Below are positions 40,354-50,160 of a stretch of DNA of 50,895 bases, in pieces. A program made the translations under genes and the position numbers. Numbering within the stretch: the first letter of the stretch is position 1; each line of letters begins with the position of its first letter. This DNA comes from Vulcanimicrobiota bacterium. GTDB lineage: Bacteria > Vulcanimicrobiota > Vulcanimicrobiia > Vulcanimicrobiales > Vulcanimicrobiaceae. A model generated the notes under the pieces. The model worked only from the letters and a program-made list of their open reading frames with translations. It was not told the DNA's origin and made no database searches. Where the stretch lies: contig DAIDGX010000011.1 in NCBI GenBank assembly GCA_027452165.1, forward strand, positions 1 to 50,895. The letters are read 5' to 3'.

Positions 40354-42036
40354 GTGATCTCCGCCTATTTTGCGGGGCTACGTGCCCGGCTGAGCCTCGT
40401 GGCTCGTGTGCTTCTCGCTGTAGCGGTGGCCGTCGTGGCCTGCTCGATCGCGTGGTTCGGGGCTCCGGCTCCCCTTGAAGCCTTATTGATCGCACTCGTT
40501 GCCCTGGCCGCTGCCGCAACCGGCTTCTCGCTCGGCGCGGGCGTGGCGGTGCTGGTGGCCGTCGCCGACTACCTGGCGCGCGTGCATCATCTCGCGGGCC
40601 ACGCCACGCTCGGTGCCGCTGTCGTTCTGGTGGCGGGCATCGTGACGAGCGCGCTTTTTCACGGTGAGATGGCGCCGGTGGAAGAGCTCGAGAGCTTGCC
40701 GTCGGGTTCGCTCGCGTTTCGCGCAAGTCCGCGGATCGCGTTGCCGCGCGGCGAGACCGGCAACGTGGGTGCCTCGACCGGCATTGCGGCGCTGGCATCG
40801 GGCATTCGCGAAGTCTCGCAGGGTGACTTCACCAAAAACATCGCGGTCAGCGACGCGGCGCTTCAAGATTTGGCGATCGCGCTCAACAAGCTGATCTTCG
40901 GCATGCGCGAATTTCTCGGTCAACTCCATGCCAACGCCGGCAACTTGGGTTCGGCGGGAACGGATCTGCGCTCCACCGCTTCGACAGCGCTTGCCGTGAT
41001 CGAGGGTGCGTCGGTTGCGCAAGGGCAGTTAGACGAAGGCATTCAGGAGCAAACACGCATCGTCGAAGAGGCGACGGCGAAAGTGCTGGCGCTGGCCGAC
41101 GCGATCGCGACGATCGCCGCAGCCGCCGAAGAGCAGACGCGAGGCCTGGACGAGACGGCGCTTGCGGTGTCGAACATGGCAAGTTCGATCGAAGAGGTCG
41201 CTGCGCAGGTGGATTCGCTCTCGTCGATCTCGTCGGAGACCTCGCGCATCGCCGAGCGTGGCGGAACCTCGATCGGAACGATCGTCGATGGCATGCACAC
41301 GATTCGAGATACGATCAACGACCTTGCGGGCGACATCCGTCAATTGGGCAATAACTCCGAGCAGATCGGCGATATCGTCAAAGTAATCGATCGCATCGCC
41401 GAACAAACCAACTTGCTCGCGTTGAACGCCGCAATCGAGGCGGCGCGCGCGGGCGAGCACGGGCGTGGCTTCGCCGTCGTCGCGAGCGAGATTCGAAAAC
41501 TCGCCGACGGCAGCGTACAGGCGACCAAGGAGATCGCGGGGCACATCACCGCGACGCAGCACGTGATCGGCGAAGTGGTCGAAGCGATGGGTCGCCTTAC
41601 GGCGCGCGTGGAGGACAGCACGTCGAGCACGAGTTCTGCGTCGAGCGCGTTGCAAGAGATCGTGACGGCGGTGCTCGCGGCGAACCAGCAGATAAGCGAG
41701 ATCAGTTCGGTGACGCGCGCGATGAGCGCAAATTCGTACCAGGTGATTCGGCAGATCGAGGAGATCACGAAATCGGTTGCGGTGAACCTCAGGGCAACCC
41801 AATCGATGACGCGCCAGTCGGACGAAGTGAACAAAGCATTTTCCGACATCTCGTCGATCTCGCAGCAGAACGCGTCGTCGGTTGAGGTGCTAACGTACGT
41901 CAACAAAGAAGTGACCGACGCTGCGCAACGGATGTTGTCGTCGGTCGATCAGATGAACGATCTCGCAGGTGAGATCGACGGGCGCATCAAGCAGTTCAAA
42001 GTTAGCGACAAGGGCACGGAGGAAGTCAACGCATGA
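40354..42036 (+). CDS. Chemoreceptor signalling protein without a periplasmic ligand domain
   Basis: A 560-aa protein. Residues 14-35, about 42-75 and 85-102 are hydrophobic, giving three or four membrane helices with only short loops, so no external sensor domain. A HAMP-like stretch (about 145-190, [19 protein letters not shown] type) leads into a long methyl-accepting coiled coil. Its tip [18 protein letters not shown] (about 350-367) and following [17 protein letters not shown] are the canonical CheA/CheW-binding hairpin. GTG start with GGGAG upstream. The next gene, a Cache sensor without a signalling domain, overlaps by 4 bp. Confidence 0.92.
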   Translation: MISAYFAGLRARLSLVARVLLAVAVAVVACSIAWFGAPAPLEALLIALVALAAAATGFSLGAGVAVLVAVADYLARVHHLAGHATLGAAVVLVAGIVTSALFHGEMAPVEELESLPSGSLAFRASPRIALPRGETGNVGASTGIAALASGIREVSQGDFTKNIAVSDAALQDLAIALNKLIFGMREFLGQLHANAGNLGSAGTDLRSTASTALAVIEGASVAQGQLDEGIQEQTRIVEEATAKVLALADAIATIAAAAEEQTRGLDETALAVSNMASSIEEVAAQVDSLSSISSETSRIAERGGTSIGTIVDGMHTIRDTINDLAGDIRQLGNNSEQIGDIVKVIDRIAEQTNLLALNAAIEAARAGEHGRGFAVVASEIRKLADGSVQATKEIAGHITATQHVIGEVVEAMGRLTARVEDSTSSTSSASSALQEIVTAVLAANQQISEISSVTRAMSANSYQVIRQIEEITKSVAVNLRATQSMTRQSDEVNKAFSDISSISQQNASSVEVLTYVNKEVTDAAQRMLSSVDQMNDLAGEIDGRIKQFKVSDKGTEEVNA

Positions 42037-43364
42037 GCTTACGCGTTCGCCTTTTGGGCACGATCATCGGCGCAATCGTCCTGTTCTTTATTATCAGCGT
42101 CGCCGCGGCACGATTGGTCTTACAGCACGACCTCTTTGCGCTGGGCGCCACGCAGGTAACCAACGGTTCGAGCGCGTTTGGCGGCTATTGGGACTCACGC
42201 AAGGACCAGATTCGCCTGCTCGTGGCGCAAGACGCGGTGAGCGATACGTTGCGTAAGGCACTGCAGAGCAACAACGTTGCCGCGCTGCAAGATCAACTCG
42301 CGAACATCGCGCGCACGTCGGGACTATCGTTCCTGACGATCACCGATCAAAACGGCAAGGTGATCGCGCGCGCGAACGGACCGCAACCCGGATCGCTCAA
42401 ATCCGACCCACTCATTCAACGCGCGCTCACCGGTGAAACCGTGAGCACCGCAACGCTGCTTGGGCAGTCGCTGCTCTCGGGCGAGGGACTTGGCCCGCAA
42501 GCCGAGGCCGACATCGTGGGCCCCGACGGCAAGACGAAGGTGCGCCACGACGACAAGGGGCTCGCGCTCGTCGCCGCCGCGCCGATCAGCGATCAGAACG
42601 AGCGCACGATTGGCGCGATCTACGGCGGCGTGCTGATGAACCACTATTACGACTTGGTGGATTCCGCCACGCACGCGCTCGGCGGTTCAGCGGCCATTCT
42701 GGAAGGCGACGCGATCGTTGCGAGCACGATCCAAGCGCCCGATGGCACGCGCACCGTCGATGAGTTGGTTCCGCCGGCGAGGGACGTGGTGAAATCGGAC
42801 ACGGCGTTTACCGGAACCGACACCGTCGGCGGGACGAAGTACCTCGTGCACATCGAACCCATCACCAACGACCAAAATCAAGTGATCGGCGCGCGCTGGT
42901 ACGGCACACCGCTCGCGCAGATCAGCGCGATCATCAACCACACCACGCAGACGCTGATCCTCTGGGGCGTGATTGCGGCGATTCTAGCGCTCGCGCTCTC
43001 GATTCCGATCGTGCAGCGCCTTTCGAATACGCTTGCGCAGCGCAGTCAGCAGGTACGTGCCGCGGCAAAAGAACTGGGCGTCGCCATTGTCGGCAGCGAG
43101 GTCTCCGGCGATCACGTGGCAATGACGAGGGCCGCAGTGGAACGCAGCGGTACGTTGATCGCCGAGCTCGGTGCAAGCGGCGTATCGTCGCCAAAGCTCA
43201 CCGAACTGAAGGCGGTGAACGACGAATTGACCGGCGACATGATCGTGATCGACACGCTCTCGCAAGAGATGAGCGGCCGTATGCAGCAGGCCGTGCAACG
43301 CGTCCACGATCTGAACGACGTCGCTGCCGGCTTGACGAAACTCGTGACGGGCGAATCGAGTTAA
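42033..43364 (+). CDS. Cache-domain membrane sensor without an output domain
   Basis: A 443-aa protein. One membrane helix (about 8-27), an extracytoplasmic double-Cache-like sensor (about 35-300) with [16 protein letters not shown] and [24 protein letters not shown] motifs, and a second helix (about 307-325). The cytoplasmic part (326-443) is helical and HAMP/coiled-coil-like, but there is no chemoreceptor hairpin, kinase, GGDEF or other output. ATGA overlap with the preceding chemoreceptor gene suggests the two proteins form one receptor. Confidence 0.85.
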   Translation: MSLRVRLLGTIIGAIVLFFIISVAAARLVLQHDLFALGATQVTNGSSAFGGYWDSRKDQIRLLVAQDAVSDTLRKALQSNNVAALQDQLANIARTSGLSFLTITDQNGKVIARANGPQPGSLKSDPLIQRALTGETVSTATLLGQSLLSGEGLGPQAEADIVGPDGKTKVRHDDKGLALVAAAPISDQNERTIGAIYGGVLMNHYYDLVDSATHALGGSAAILEGDAIVASTIQAPDGTRTVDELVPPARDVVKSDTAFTGTDTVGGTKYLVHIEPITNDQNQVIGARWYGTPLAQISAIINHTTQTLILWGVIAAILALALSIPIVQRLSNTLAQRSQQVRAAAKELGVAIVGSEVSGDHVAMTRAAVERSGTLIAELGASGVSSPKLTELKAVNDELTGDMIVIDTLSQEMSGRMQQAVQRVHDLNDVAAGLTKLVTGESS

Positions 43365-43375
43365 GGTGAAACGTC

Positions 43376-43591
43376 ATGGCTGATGTCATTCTGTTCTTCT
43401 CGAGCAACGCCGACACGATGATCGCGACCAAAGCGCTCAAAGACGCCGGCGTTCCCGCGAAGATGATTCCGAAGCCCGCGTCGGTGACGTCGGCGTCGAA
43501 TCTGTGCTTGAGCATCGACGGCGGCGTCGAGGCGCAGGCAAAGACGGCGCTCTCCGGCGCTGGTGTCGCCCTTGGCGGCGTGGTGAAATAG
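43376..43591 (+). CDS. DUF3343 (putative Se/S carrier-like) small protein
   Basis: A 71-aa protein matching the DUF3343 pattern: VILFFSSNADTMIATKALKDAG, then KMIPKPASVTSASNLCLSI with C44 at the position of the conserved Cys. Members are proposed selenium/sulfur carriers or small regulators, usually beside thiol or selenium genes. Here it is 11 bp behind the Cache sensor, so it probably belongs to the same transcript. Function in this setting unknown. Confidence 0.75.
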   Translation: MADVILFFSSNADTMIATKALKDAGVPAKMIPKPASVTSASNLCLSIDGGVEAQAKTALSGAGVALGGVVK

Positions 43592-43600
43592 GCGCCGTCG

Positions 43601-44383
43601 CTAGCGGAGCGCGCGGGCGTCGGCAAGGGGAATGGATTCCTTCTTGCCGTCGTCGTGTTGAACGACGAGGGCGCCCGTGTTGCTGAGGCTTTGGGCGGTG
43701 ACCTCGATCAGGGTCGTCTCGCCGTCTTTGAGGATGCGGTAGCGCTTGGGCAACCGGGCTTGACGTTCCCAGACGCGTGCGATGCGCTGCGGCATGTCGA
43801 GCAGTTCTTGCCAGACCTCGTAGTTCAGCAAGAGATCCTGGAGTAGCTTCGCGCGCTCCACCTGTGCGTTGGCGTCGTCGCAGAAGGCGGGCGGCGGCGC
43901 GATCTCGTTTGCGGCGGCGGTGCGGTGGACGTTGATGCCCACCCCGGCGGCAACCCATGCGCGCTCGCCGACGATGCGCGAGGTGCAAAGGATCCCAGCG
44001 ATTTTCCTATCACCCAAAAGCAGGTCGTTCGGCCAATGCAGGTCGGTTTCGATGCCGCTGAGCCAGAGGGCGCGGCGTACGCAGATGGCTACGCCGAAGG
44101 GCACGATCCATAGGTTGGATGCGGGAATCGAACGTGGCAGGATCGTGGTGAGGAGCAGCGCGGTTCCAGGCTGTGCCAGCCACGCGCGCCCCGCCTTGCG
44201 TCCGACGCCGGCGCTTTGATACTCGGCGACGATGGTGGTGCCGCGGGCGTTGTCGGCGCCGAGCAGGGCGGCCGCGTCCTCGTTGGTGCTTGCGGTGCGC
44301 TCGACGTAGCGGATGTCGGAAAAGGCGGTACCGCGCAGCGCGGCCGCGACGGATGCGTACGGGTGTTCGGCGGCTGTTGCCAT
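43601..44383 (-). CDS. birA: Biotin--[acetyl-CoA-carboxylase] ligase, no HTH
   Basis: Attaches biotin to carboxylase carrier proteins. It is 260 aa from ATG 44383; GTG 44398 would add five residues. Catalytic domain motifs: VERTASTNEDA, the biotinyl-AMP loop SAGVGRKAGRAW, LHWPNDLLLGDRKIAGIL and GVGINVH, then the small C-terminal SH3-like domain (about 215-260). There is no N-terminal DNA-binding domain, so it is a group I enzyme that does not repress biotin genes. It is divergent from ndk with 38 bp between starts and convergent with DUF3343. Confidence 0.93.
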   Translation of the reverse strand: MATAAEHPYASVAAALRGTAFSDIRYVERTASTNEDAAALLGADNARGTTIVAEYQSAGVGRKAGRAWLAQPGTALLLTTILPRSIPASNLWIVPFGVAICVRRALWLSGIETDLHWPNDLLLGDRKIAGILCTSRIVGERAWVAAGVGINVHRTAAANEIAPPPAFCDDANAQVERAKLLQDLLLNYEVWQELLDMPQRIARVWERQARLPKRYRILKDGETTLIEVTAQSLSNTGALVVQHDDGKKESIPLADARALR

Positions 44384-44421
44384 AGGTGGAGCTTGCACGG
44401 GCGACGTATTCGGGGCCTGCT

Positions 44422-46207
<1,786 letters not shown>

Positions 46208-46231
46208 GCGCGCCGCTCGGTACCGCATAAA

Positions 46232-46277
46232 CGGTCCAGGATGACGGGATGAGGCCCAGAATCCCGTCCCTGGACCG
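46232..46277 (+). terminator. Long hairpin between eno and tRNA-CAT
   Basis: The left arm CGGTCCAGG-AT-GACGGGAT pairs with ATCCCGTC-CCTGGACCG: 17 bp broken by a 2-nt bulge, around a 10-nt loop. No T-run follows; the tRNA begins 4 nt later. It may end eno transcription, act as a processing site for the tRNA 5' end, or be a copy of a dispersed palindromic repeat. Confidence 0.5.
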
Positions 46278-46281
46278 CCTG

Positions 46282-46356
46282 GGGCCTGTAGCTCAGCGGT
46301 AGAGCGGCCGGCTCATAACTGGTTGCGCGTAGGTTCGAATCCTACCAGGCCCACCA
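46282..46356 (+). tRNA. tRNA with CAT anticodon, probably tRNA-Ile2 (lysidine) or tRNA-Met
   Basis: Full cloverleaf: acceptor GGGCCTG / CAGGCCC, discriminator A, encoded CCA, D-loop AGCGGTA, anticodon loop CTCATAA, T-loop TTCGAAT. The acceptor stem is that of many bacterial tRNA-Ile(GAT) genes, which favours the minor isoleucine tRNA whose C34 is changed to lysidine by TilS. Elongator Met is the alternative. It is not initiator Met, because the anticodon stem lacks three G-C pairs next to the loop. Confidence 0.9.
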
Positions 46357-46367
46357 TTCCACGCGTC

Positions 46368-46655
46368 CTACGGCGCGTTGATCTCGACGTAGGCTCGGGC
46401 CCCCGTCGCGGGATCGGCCCGTACTTCGATCAGCTTGCCGCTGGTTGGGTCCACGAAGCGCTCGCCCGTCGCTGGCCAGCCGGCTCCGGCTTTGCGTGCC
46501 CGGTAGCGCCGCTCGAAGAGCGTACCCGCCACCACGAGCACCCCGAAGAGGCCGAGCTCGGCCGAGACGGGCCACGCGATCGGCACGATCAGGGCCAGGG
46601 CGATCGCCCCGGCGATGATCAGCGCGCCGATCGTGAGGACCGCTGCGCGCAGCAC
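46368..46655 (-). CDS. Small two-helix membrane protein, unknown
   Basis: A 95-aa protein. Residues about 3-28 and 32-48 are hydrophobic (LTIGALIIAGAIALALIVPIA). The cytoplasmic tail carries WPATGERFVDPTSGKLIEV followed by DPATGARAYV, a pattern seen in small bacterial proteins of unknown function. GTG start right behind the stop of the YbjQ gene with GAGG before it, so cotranscribed. Its 3' end is 12 bp from the tRNA 3' end on the other strand. Confidence 0.7.
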   Translation of the reverse strand: MLRAAVLTIGALIIAGAIALALIVPIAWPVSAELGLFGVLVVAGTLFERRYRARKAGAGWPATGERFVDPTSGKLIEVRADPATGARAYVEINAP

Positions 46656-46976
46656 TTACGCCTCTTCGATGAGCACGGCCGTGCCGTAGGCAACGATCTC
46701 GCTCATCGACTGGCCGAGCTCCGAGGAGTCGAAACGCATCTCAAGCACCGCGTTTGCGCCCATCGCCGTGGCGTTTTGGATCATGCGATCCAGCGCGTGG
46801 CGGCGCGCCTCTTCGAGCATCTGGGTGTATTCGACGATCTCGCCGCCTACGAGCGAGCGAAGCGAGGCCATGATGTTTCCGCCCAGACCCCGGCTGCGCA
46901 CGACGACCCCAAAGGCCTGCCCTAGGGTCGCTTTGACGCGGTGTCCGGCGACGGAATCGGTGGTAGCAACGAGCAC
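46656..46976 (-). CDS. YbjQ/UPF0145 (DUF74) family protein
   Basis: A 106-aa protein of the YbjQ family, which forms pentamers and is described as a heavy-metal-binding domain in databases without firm function. Motifs: VATTDSVAGHRV, SRGLGGNIMASLRSLVGGEI, YTQMLEEARRHALDRMIQNATAMGANAV and AYGTAVLIE. GTG start with AGGAGG 5 nt upstream. First of a two-gene unit with the small membrane protein. Confidence 0.9.
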   Translation of the reverse strand: MLVATTDSVAGHRVKATLGQAFGVVVRSRGLGGNIMASLRSLVGGEIVEYTQMLEEARRHALDRMIQNATAMGANAVLEMRFDSSELGQSMSEIVAYGTAVLIEEA

Positions 46977-47050
46977 AAGTCCCTCCTAACAATCGTATGG
47001 TTGTTCTTGACTGCTGGTACTCTCCCGCCGCGCAGAAGTGTCATGAGGCG

Positions 47051-47080
47051 TTGACAGCCCCGCCATAGGTCGGGTAGCCT
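47051..47080 (+). promoter_or_regulatory. Probable promoter of tRNA-Glu
   Basis: TTGACA (47051-47056), an 18-bp spacer and TAGCCT (47075-47080), with transcription expected about 9 nt before the tRNA. The -35 is perfect and the -10 moderate. Confidence 0.5.
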
Positions 47081-47095
47081 TAGCTTCGTCCACGT

Positions 47096-47170
47096 GGCGC
47101 CATCGTCTATCGGTTAGGACAGCCGCCTTTCACGTGGCAAAGACGGGTTCGATTCCCGTTGGCGCTACCA
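47096..47170 (+). tRNA. tRNA-Glu (TTC)
   Basis: Acceptor GGCGCCA / TGGCGCT (first pair G-U), discriminator A, encoded CCA at 47168-47170, anticodon loop CTTTCAC with TTC, T-loop TTCGATT. An accessory segment with an integrase lies behind its 3' end, so the tRNA 3' half may be the attachment site. Confidence 0.95.
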
Positions 47171-47176
47171 ACACAG

Positions 47177-47209
47177 GCTCTCGATTCGTGCTCGAATCGG
47201 GAGCTTTTT
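47177..47209 (+). terminator. Intrinsic terminator of tRNA-Glu
   Basis: A 12-bp stem (GCTCTCGATTCG / CGAATCGGGAGC, one G-T pair) with a 4-nt loop, followed by TTTTT. The clearest rho-independent terminator in the window. Its left arm is part of a 13-bp repeat found again at 49006-49018. Confidence 0.88.
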
Positions 47210-47228
47210 AGTTTCCCACGCACGTCAC

Positions 47229-47246
47229 GGTAGCCATTTGGTAGCC
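47229..47246 (+). repeat. Two GGTAGCC direct repeats, 11-bp period
   Basis: GGTAGCC at 47229-47235 and 47240-47246, one helical turn apart, just behind the tRNA-Glu terminator. A third copy is at 47073-47079. Such spacing is compatible with arm-type binding sites of a tyrosine integrase, by inference only. Confidence 0.4.
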
Positions 47247-47305
47247 GTGCGGCTTCATGTCGCGACCAAGGATACGGAGAAAGCATCGTCCTAAATACGT
47301 CAACA

Positions 47306-48472
47306 ATGCCTGACGTCAACCCGCAGAATCTGCAATGGGCCAGAGAGAGTGCAGGGTTGACGCTCTCCGAAGCGGCTCGTGCCATCGGTCTTCGTGGCGT
47401 GCGAGCGATCGAGCGGCTGAGCGACCTTGAAGCTGGGCGATGCACACCGACGCGTCCGCAGCTCATTGCCATGGCAAAGGCTTATCGCCGTTCTCTGCTG
47501 GCATTTTACGTTGCGCATCCGCCGCGCTCAGGTGCGCGCAACCACGATTTTCGTGCCCCGCGGGAGCAAGACGCTGGCGCCGAGGCAACTCTCAATGCGC
47601 TTGTCCGCGACGTGCATGTGCGGCAAGCGCTGCTGAGGAGCGCACTTGAGGAGAACGAGGACGCCGAAGTCCTTGATTTTGTCGGTTCGATTCCCGCATC
47701 TGCGTCGGCACAACAGATCGCCGACGCGATGAAGAGATTGCTCGGAATCGAGCTGCAACAGTATCGCGCAGCACGCACGGCAGAGGATGCTTTTGCGGTT
47801 TTAAGGACGGCGGTCGAGCGCGTCGGTATTTATGTCTTGTTGATGGGGAATCTCGGTAGTTTCCATACAGATCTGAGTCCCTACGAAGTATTTCGCGGTC
47901 TTTCAATAGCGGATAACGTTGCGCCGTTTATTGTCGTAAACGAGACGGATGCGAAGTCTTCGTGGGGATTTACCTTGCTTCATGAACTTGGTCACGTTCT
48001 GCTTGGCCAGAGTGACATCAGCGGGTATGGTGGCACTGATCGATTCGAACGGATGTGCGATCAGGCGGCTGCGCTGTATCTCATCCCACCGGCTGACCTA
48101 CGTCAATTGCCAATTGACGACGCGCCTGATTTCGAAGAGCTCGTTTCGGTAATTGGAAATGCCGCAGCGCGATGGAAAGTTAGTCGGCTCATGGTGGCTT
48201 ACAATCTTTTACAGGCGCGGCGAATCGACAACTTGACGTATGCACAGCTGGACAATCGCTTTTCGGCTGAGCGCGCTGCCCAACGTCAACGGCGCGATGA
48301 TGCGTCCGGGCCATCATATTACGTTGTGCGCCGCCACAGGCTTGGTCATTCATTAATGCAAACGGTAGATCGGCTTTTGGATGCTGGGGTGCTGACTACT
48401 TCGAAGGCGGGCCGCATTCTTCGCGTCAAGCCTACTAATATCGAACCCTTACTAGCTGCCCAATCAGCGTGA
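47306..48472 (+). CDS. HTH (XRE) - ImmA/IrrE metallopeptidase, antitoxin-like
   Basis: A 388-aa COG2856-type protein. N-terminal XRE helix-turn-helix (about 7-65), a linker, then an ImmA/IrrE zinc peptidase domain with HELGH (226-230) and a downstream RFERMCDQAAALYLIP carrying the third ligand candidate. Relatives cleave repressors (ImmA, IrrE/PprI) or act as the regulatory partner of DUF4411 PIN-like toxins. The next gene, 9 bp on, is a DUF4411 protein. Lower GC than the core genes. Confidence 0.88.
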   Translation: MPDVNPQNLQWARESAGLTLSEAARAIGLRGVRAIERLSDLEAGRCTPTRPQLIAMAKAYRRSLLAFYVAHPPRSGARNHDFRAPREQDAGAEATLNALVRDVHVRQALLRSALEENEDAEVLDFVGSIPASASAQQIADAMKRLLGIELQQYRAARTAEDAFAVLRTAVERVGIYVLLMGNLGSFHTDLSPYEVFRGLSIADNVAPFIVVNETDAKSSWGFTLLHELGHVLLGQSDISGYGGTDRFERMCDQAAALYLIPPADLRQLPIDDAPDFEELVSVIGNAAARWKVSRLMVAYNLLQARRIDNLTYAQLDNRFSAERAAQRQRRDDASGPSYYVVRRHRLGHSLMQTVDRLLDAGVLTTSKAGRILRVKPTNIEPLLAAQSA

Positions 48473-48481
48473 TAACTGTCG

Positions 48482-48982
48482 GTGCTGTATCTTCTCGACG
48501 CTGACAGCATCATCACCGGCGACAAAAACGCCTATCCTTTCGGTCGTTTCCGAATTTTTTGGGAGTGGCTCGCACACATGGGTTCAATCGGTAGCGTGAA
48601 AATACCGGCGGAACAGTACGAGGAAGTGATATCGGGTCGTGGTGAGATTGTAGATTGGCTCAAGCTGCCGGAAACGCGAACCGCGCTCCTATTGCAAGAA
48701 GAAGCCATTCCGCGAATTGTCGCCGACGTAACGCTCAGGGGCTACGGAGATCTCAACGAAGACGAAATTGAGCAAGTGGGGCGGGACCCATTTCTCATTT
48801 CGTATGCTGTCGTCGACCCTAACGGTCGCACAGTCGTTAGCTTCGAGACGTCTGCGCCTTCCAAGCAGCGGGCAAACCGAAAAATCCCCGATGTATGCCG
48901 TATGTTTGGCGTGGCGTGCGTCACCTTATTCGAAATGGTTAGCGCCCTCGATTTTACGACCGAATGGCGCCCGCCCGACTAA
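48482..48982 (+). CDS. DUF4411 PIN-like protein, toxin candidate
   Basis: A 166-aa protein of the DUF4411 family (PIN-like nuclease fold). LLDADSIITG has the first acidic residues (D6, D8), RDPFLISYAV is the typical mid-domain Asp block, and IPDVCRMFGVACVTLFEMV closes the family pattern. Predicted metal-dependent ribonuclease toxin partnered with the upstream HTH-ImmA/IrrE protein. GTG start. The stop overlaps the convergent integrase stop by 4 bp. Confidence 0.85.
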   Translation: MLYLLDADSIITGDKNAYPFGRFRIFWEWLAHMGSIGSVKIPAEQYEEVISGRGEIVDWLKLPETRTALLLQEEAIPRIVADVTLRGYGDLNEDEIEQVGRDPFLISYAVVDPNGRTVVSFETSAPSKQRANRKIPDVCRMFGVACVTLFEMVSALDFTTEWRPPD

Positions 48983-50160
48983 TTGAGACTACCTTCTGCG
49001 CATAAGCTCTCGATTCGTTCTCCCAGTCGGTCAACGGCGTCGCGCTGGGCCTCTGGCATCAAGTGCGCATAGGTAGAAAGCGTAATCGTTGGCGACGCGT
49101 GTCCGAGTATTCCAGCCGTTGTCCGCACATCGATGCCTGATACGAGGAGCGTGGTCGCAGCGGTATGACGCAGATCATGAAGCCGTGTCGTGGAGATCTT
49201 CGCCTTTCGCGCGAAACGCTCGAATGCGCACGACGCCGCCATCGGCGTTATTCGTCTCCCAACTTCATCCGTAAACAGGGCGTTTTCTATGTTCTGGTAA
49301 GCAGGGCCAACTGCCAAACGTTCGCGGGCCTGAATCGCACTCAATTTGCGAAGTGCATCAGTCGCCATACGTGATAGAGGAATGCTTCGTGATTTCCCAC
49401 TCTTCGTGGTCTTTACGGTGATTTTTCCGCGGACGTCACATAAGGACTTTCGAATGTGCAGAACGCTACGTGCGTGGTCTACATCATCCCAATTAAGGGC
49501 GCACAGTTCTCCACGTCGAGCTCCCGTACAGAGTGCAAGAACGATGAACGCTTCCCAGCGGGTCGCGCGAACCGCCCGGAGCAAAGCGGCAACCTCTGAC
49601 TCGTTGAGCGCCTTCGCTTCGGATCGTACAAGACTTGGCCGTGATACTGCCTCGCAGGGGTTTCTAAAAATAAGCTCCATGCGCAGGGCAAATCTTAGTG
49701 CGCCGTTCAATAAGCTAAATGCGTGAAAGACGCTTTTTGCTGAAAGCGTCTGGCTTGCAAGTGATCCGTCTGCGAGTCTCTTCGCCTTGCCGCCCTGCGC
49801 TAGCAGAATCGCCTGCCACTCAGCGACGTGTGCCGGTCGCAATTTCGCTAGCGCCATCCCTCCCAGATACGGGCGTATGCGTCGATCAGCGCAATCGCGG
49901 TATTCTTGGAGGGTTTTGGCGCCTCTTCCGAGGGCTTGACGATCGTTCAGATATCGATCTAATAGCTCTGAGACGGTGACCGTTTTGGGCGAAAGATCGA
50001 TACCACGATCGCGTGCCTCTAGCGCCTTACGTTCGGCAGATTCGGCTTCTTTGCGGGTGCGATAGGTGCCGATGCTCTTGCGTTGTCGTCGACCATCTGC
50101 CGTTGGTTCAAGGTCGATGAGGACTGCATAGCGTCCACTTTTGCGGCGATAAACACTCAT
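48979..50160 (-). CDS. int: Tyrosine-family site-specific integrase
   Basis: A 393-aa phage/ICE-type integrase. N-terminal arm-binding part (about 1-55, VYRRKSGRYAVLIDLEP), SAM-like core-binding domain (about 62-165) and catalytic domain (about 183-385) with R215 in TGARRGEL, K in VKTTKSGKSR, H328-x-x-R331 in HDLRHTAATTL, H354 in GHAS and nucleophile Y364 in STYAH. All catalytic residues are intact, so it should be active. ATG overlaps the stop of an upstream gene. It lies 1.8 kb from tRNA-Glu. Confidence 0.95.
   Translation of the reverse strand: MSVYRRKSGRYAVLIDLEPTADGRRQRKSIGTYRTRKEAESAERKALEARDRGIDLSPKTVTVSELLDRYLNDRQALGRGAKTLQEYRDCADRRIRPYLGGMALAKLRPAHVAEWQAILLAQGGKAKRLADGSLASQTLSAKSVFHAFSLLNGALRFALRMELIFRNPCEAVSRPSLVRSEAKALNESEVAALLRAVRATRWEAFIVLALCTGARRGELCALNWDDVDHARSVLHIRKSLCDVRGKITVKTTKSGKSRSIPLSRMATDALRKLSAIQARERLAVGPAYQNIENALFTDEVGRRITPMAASCAFERFARKAKISTTRLHDLRHTAATTLLVSGIDVRTTAGILGHASPTITLSTYAHLMPEAQRDAVDRLGERIESLCAEGSLN
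49006..49018 (+). repeat. Second copy of the 13-bp repeat at tRNA-Glu
   Basis: GCTCTCGATTCGT, identical to 47177-47189; extending by four bases gives 16 of 17 matches. It lies in the last codons of the integrase. Together the two copies enclose the HTH-ImmA/IrrE and DUF4411 genes. Confidence 0.45.
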
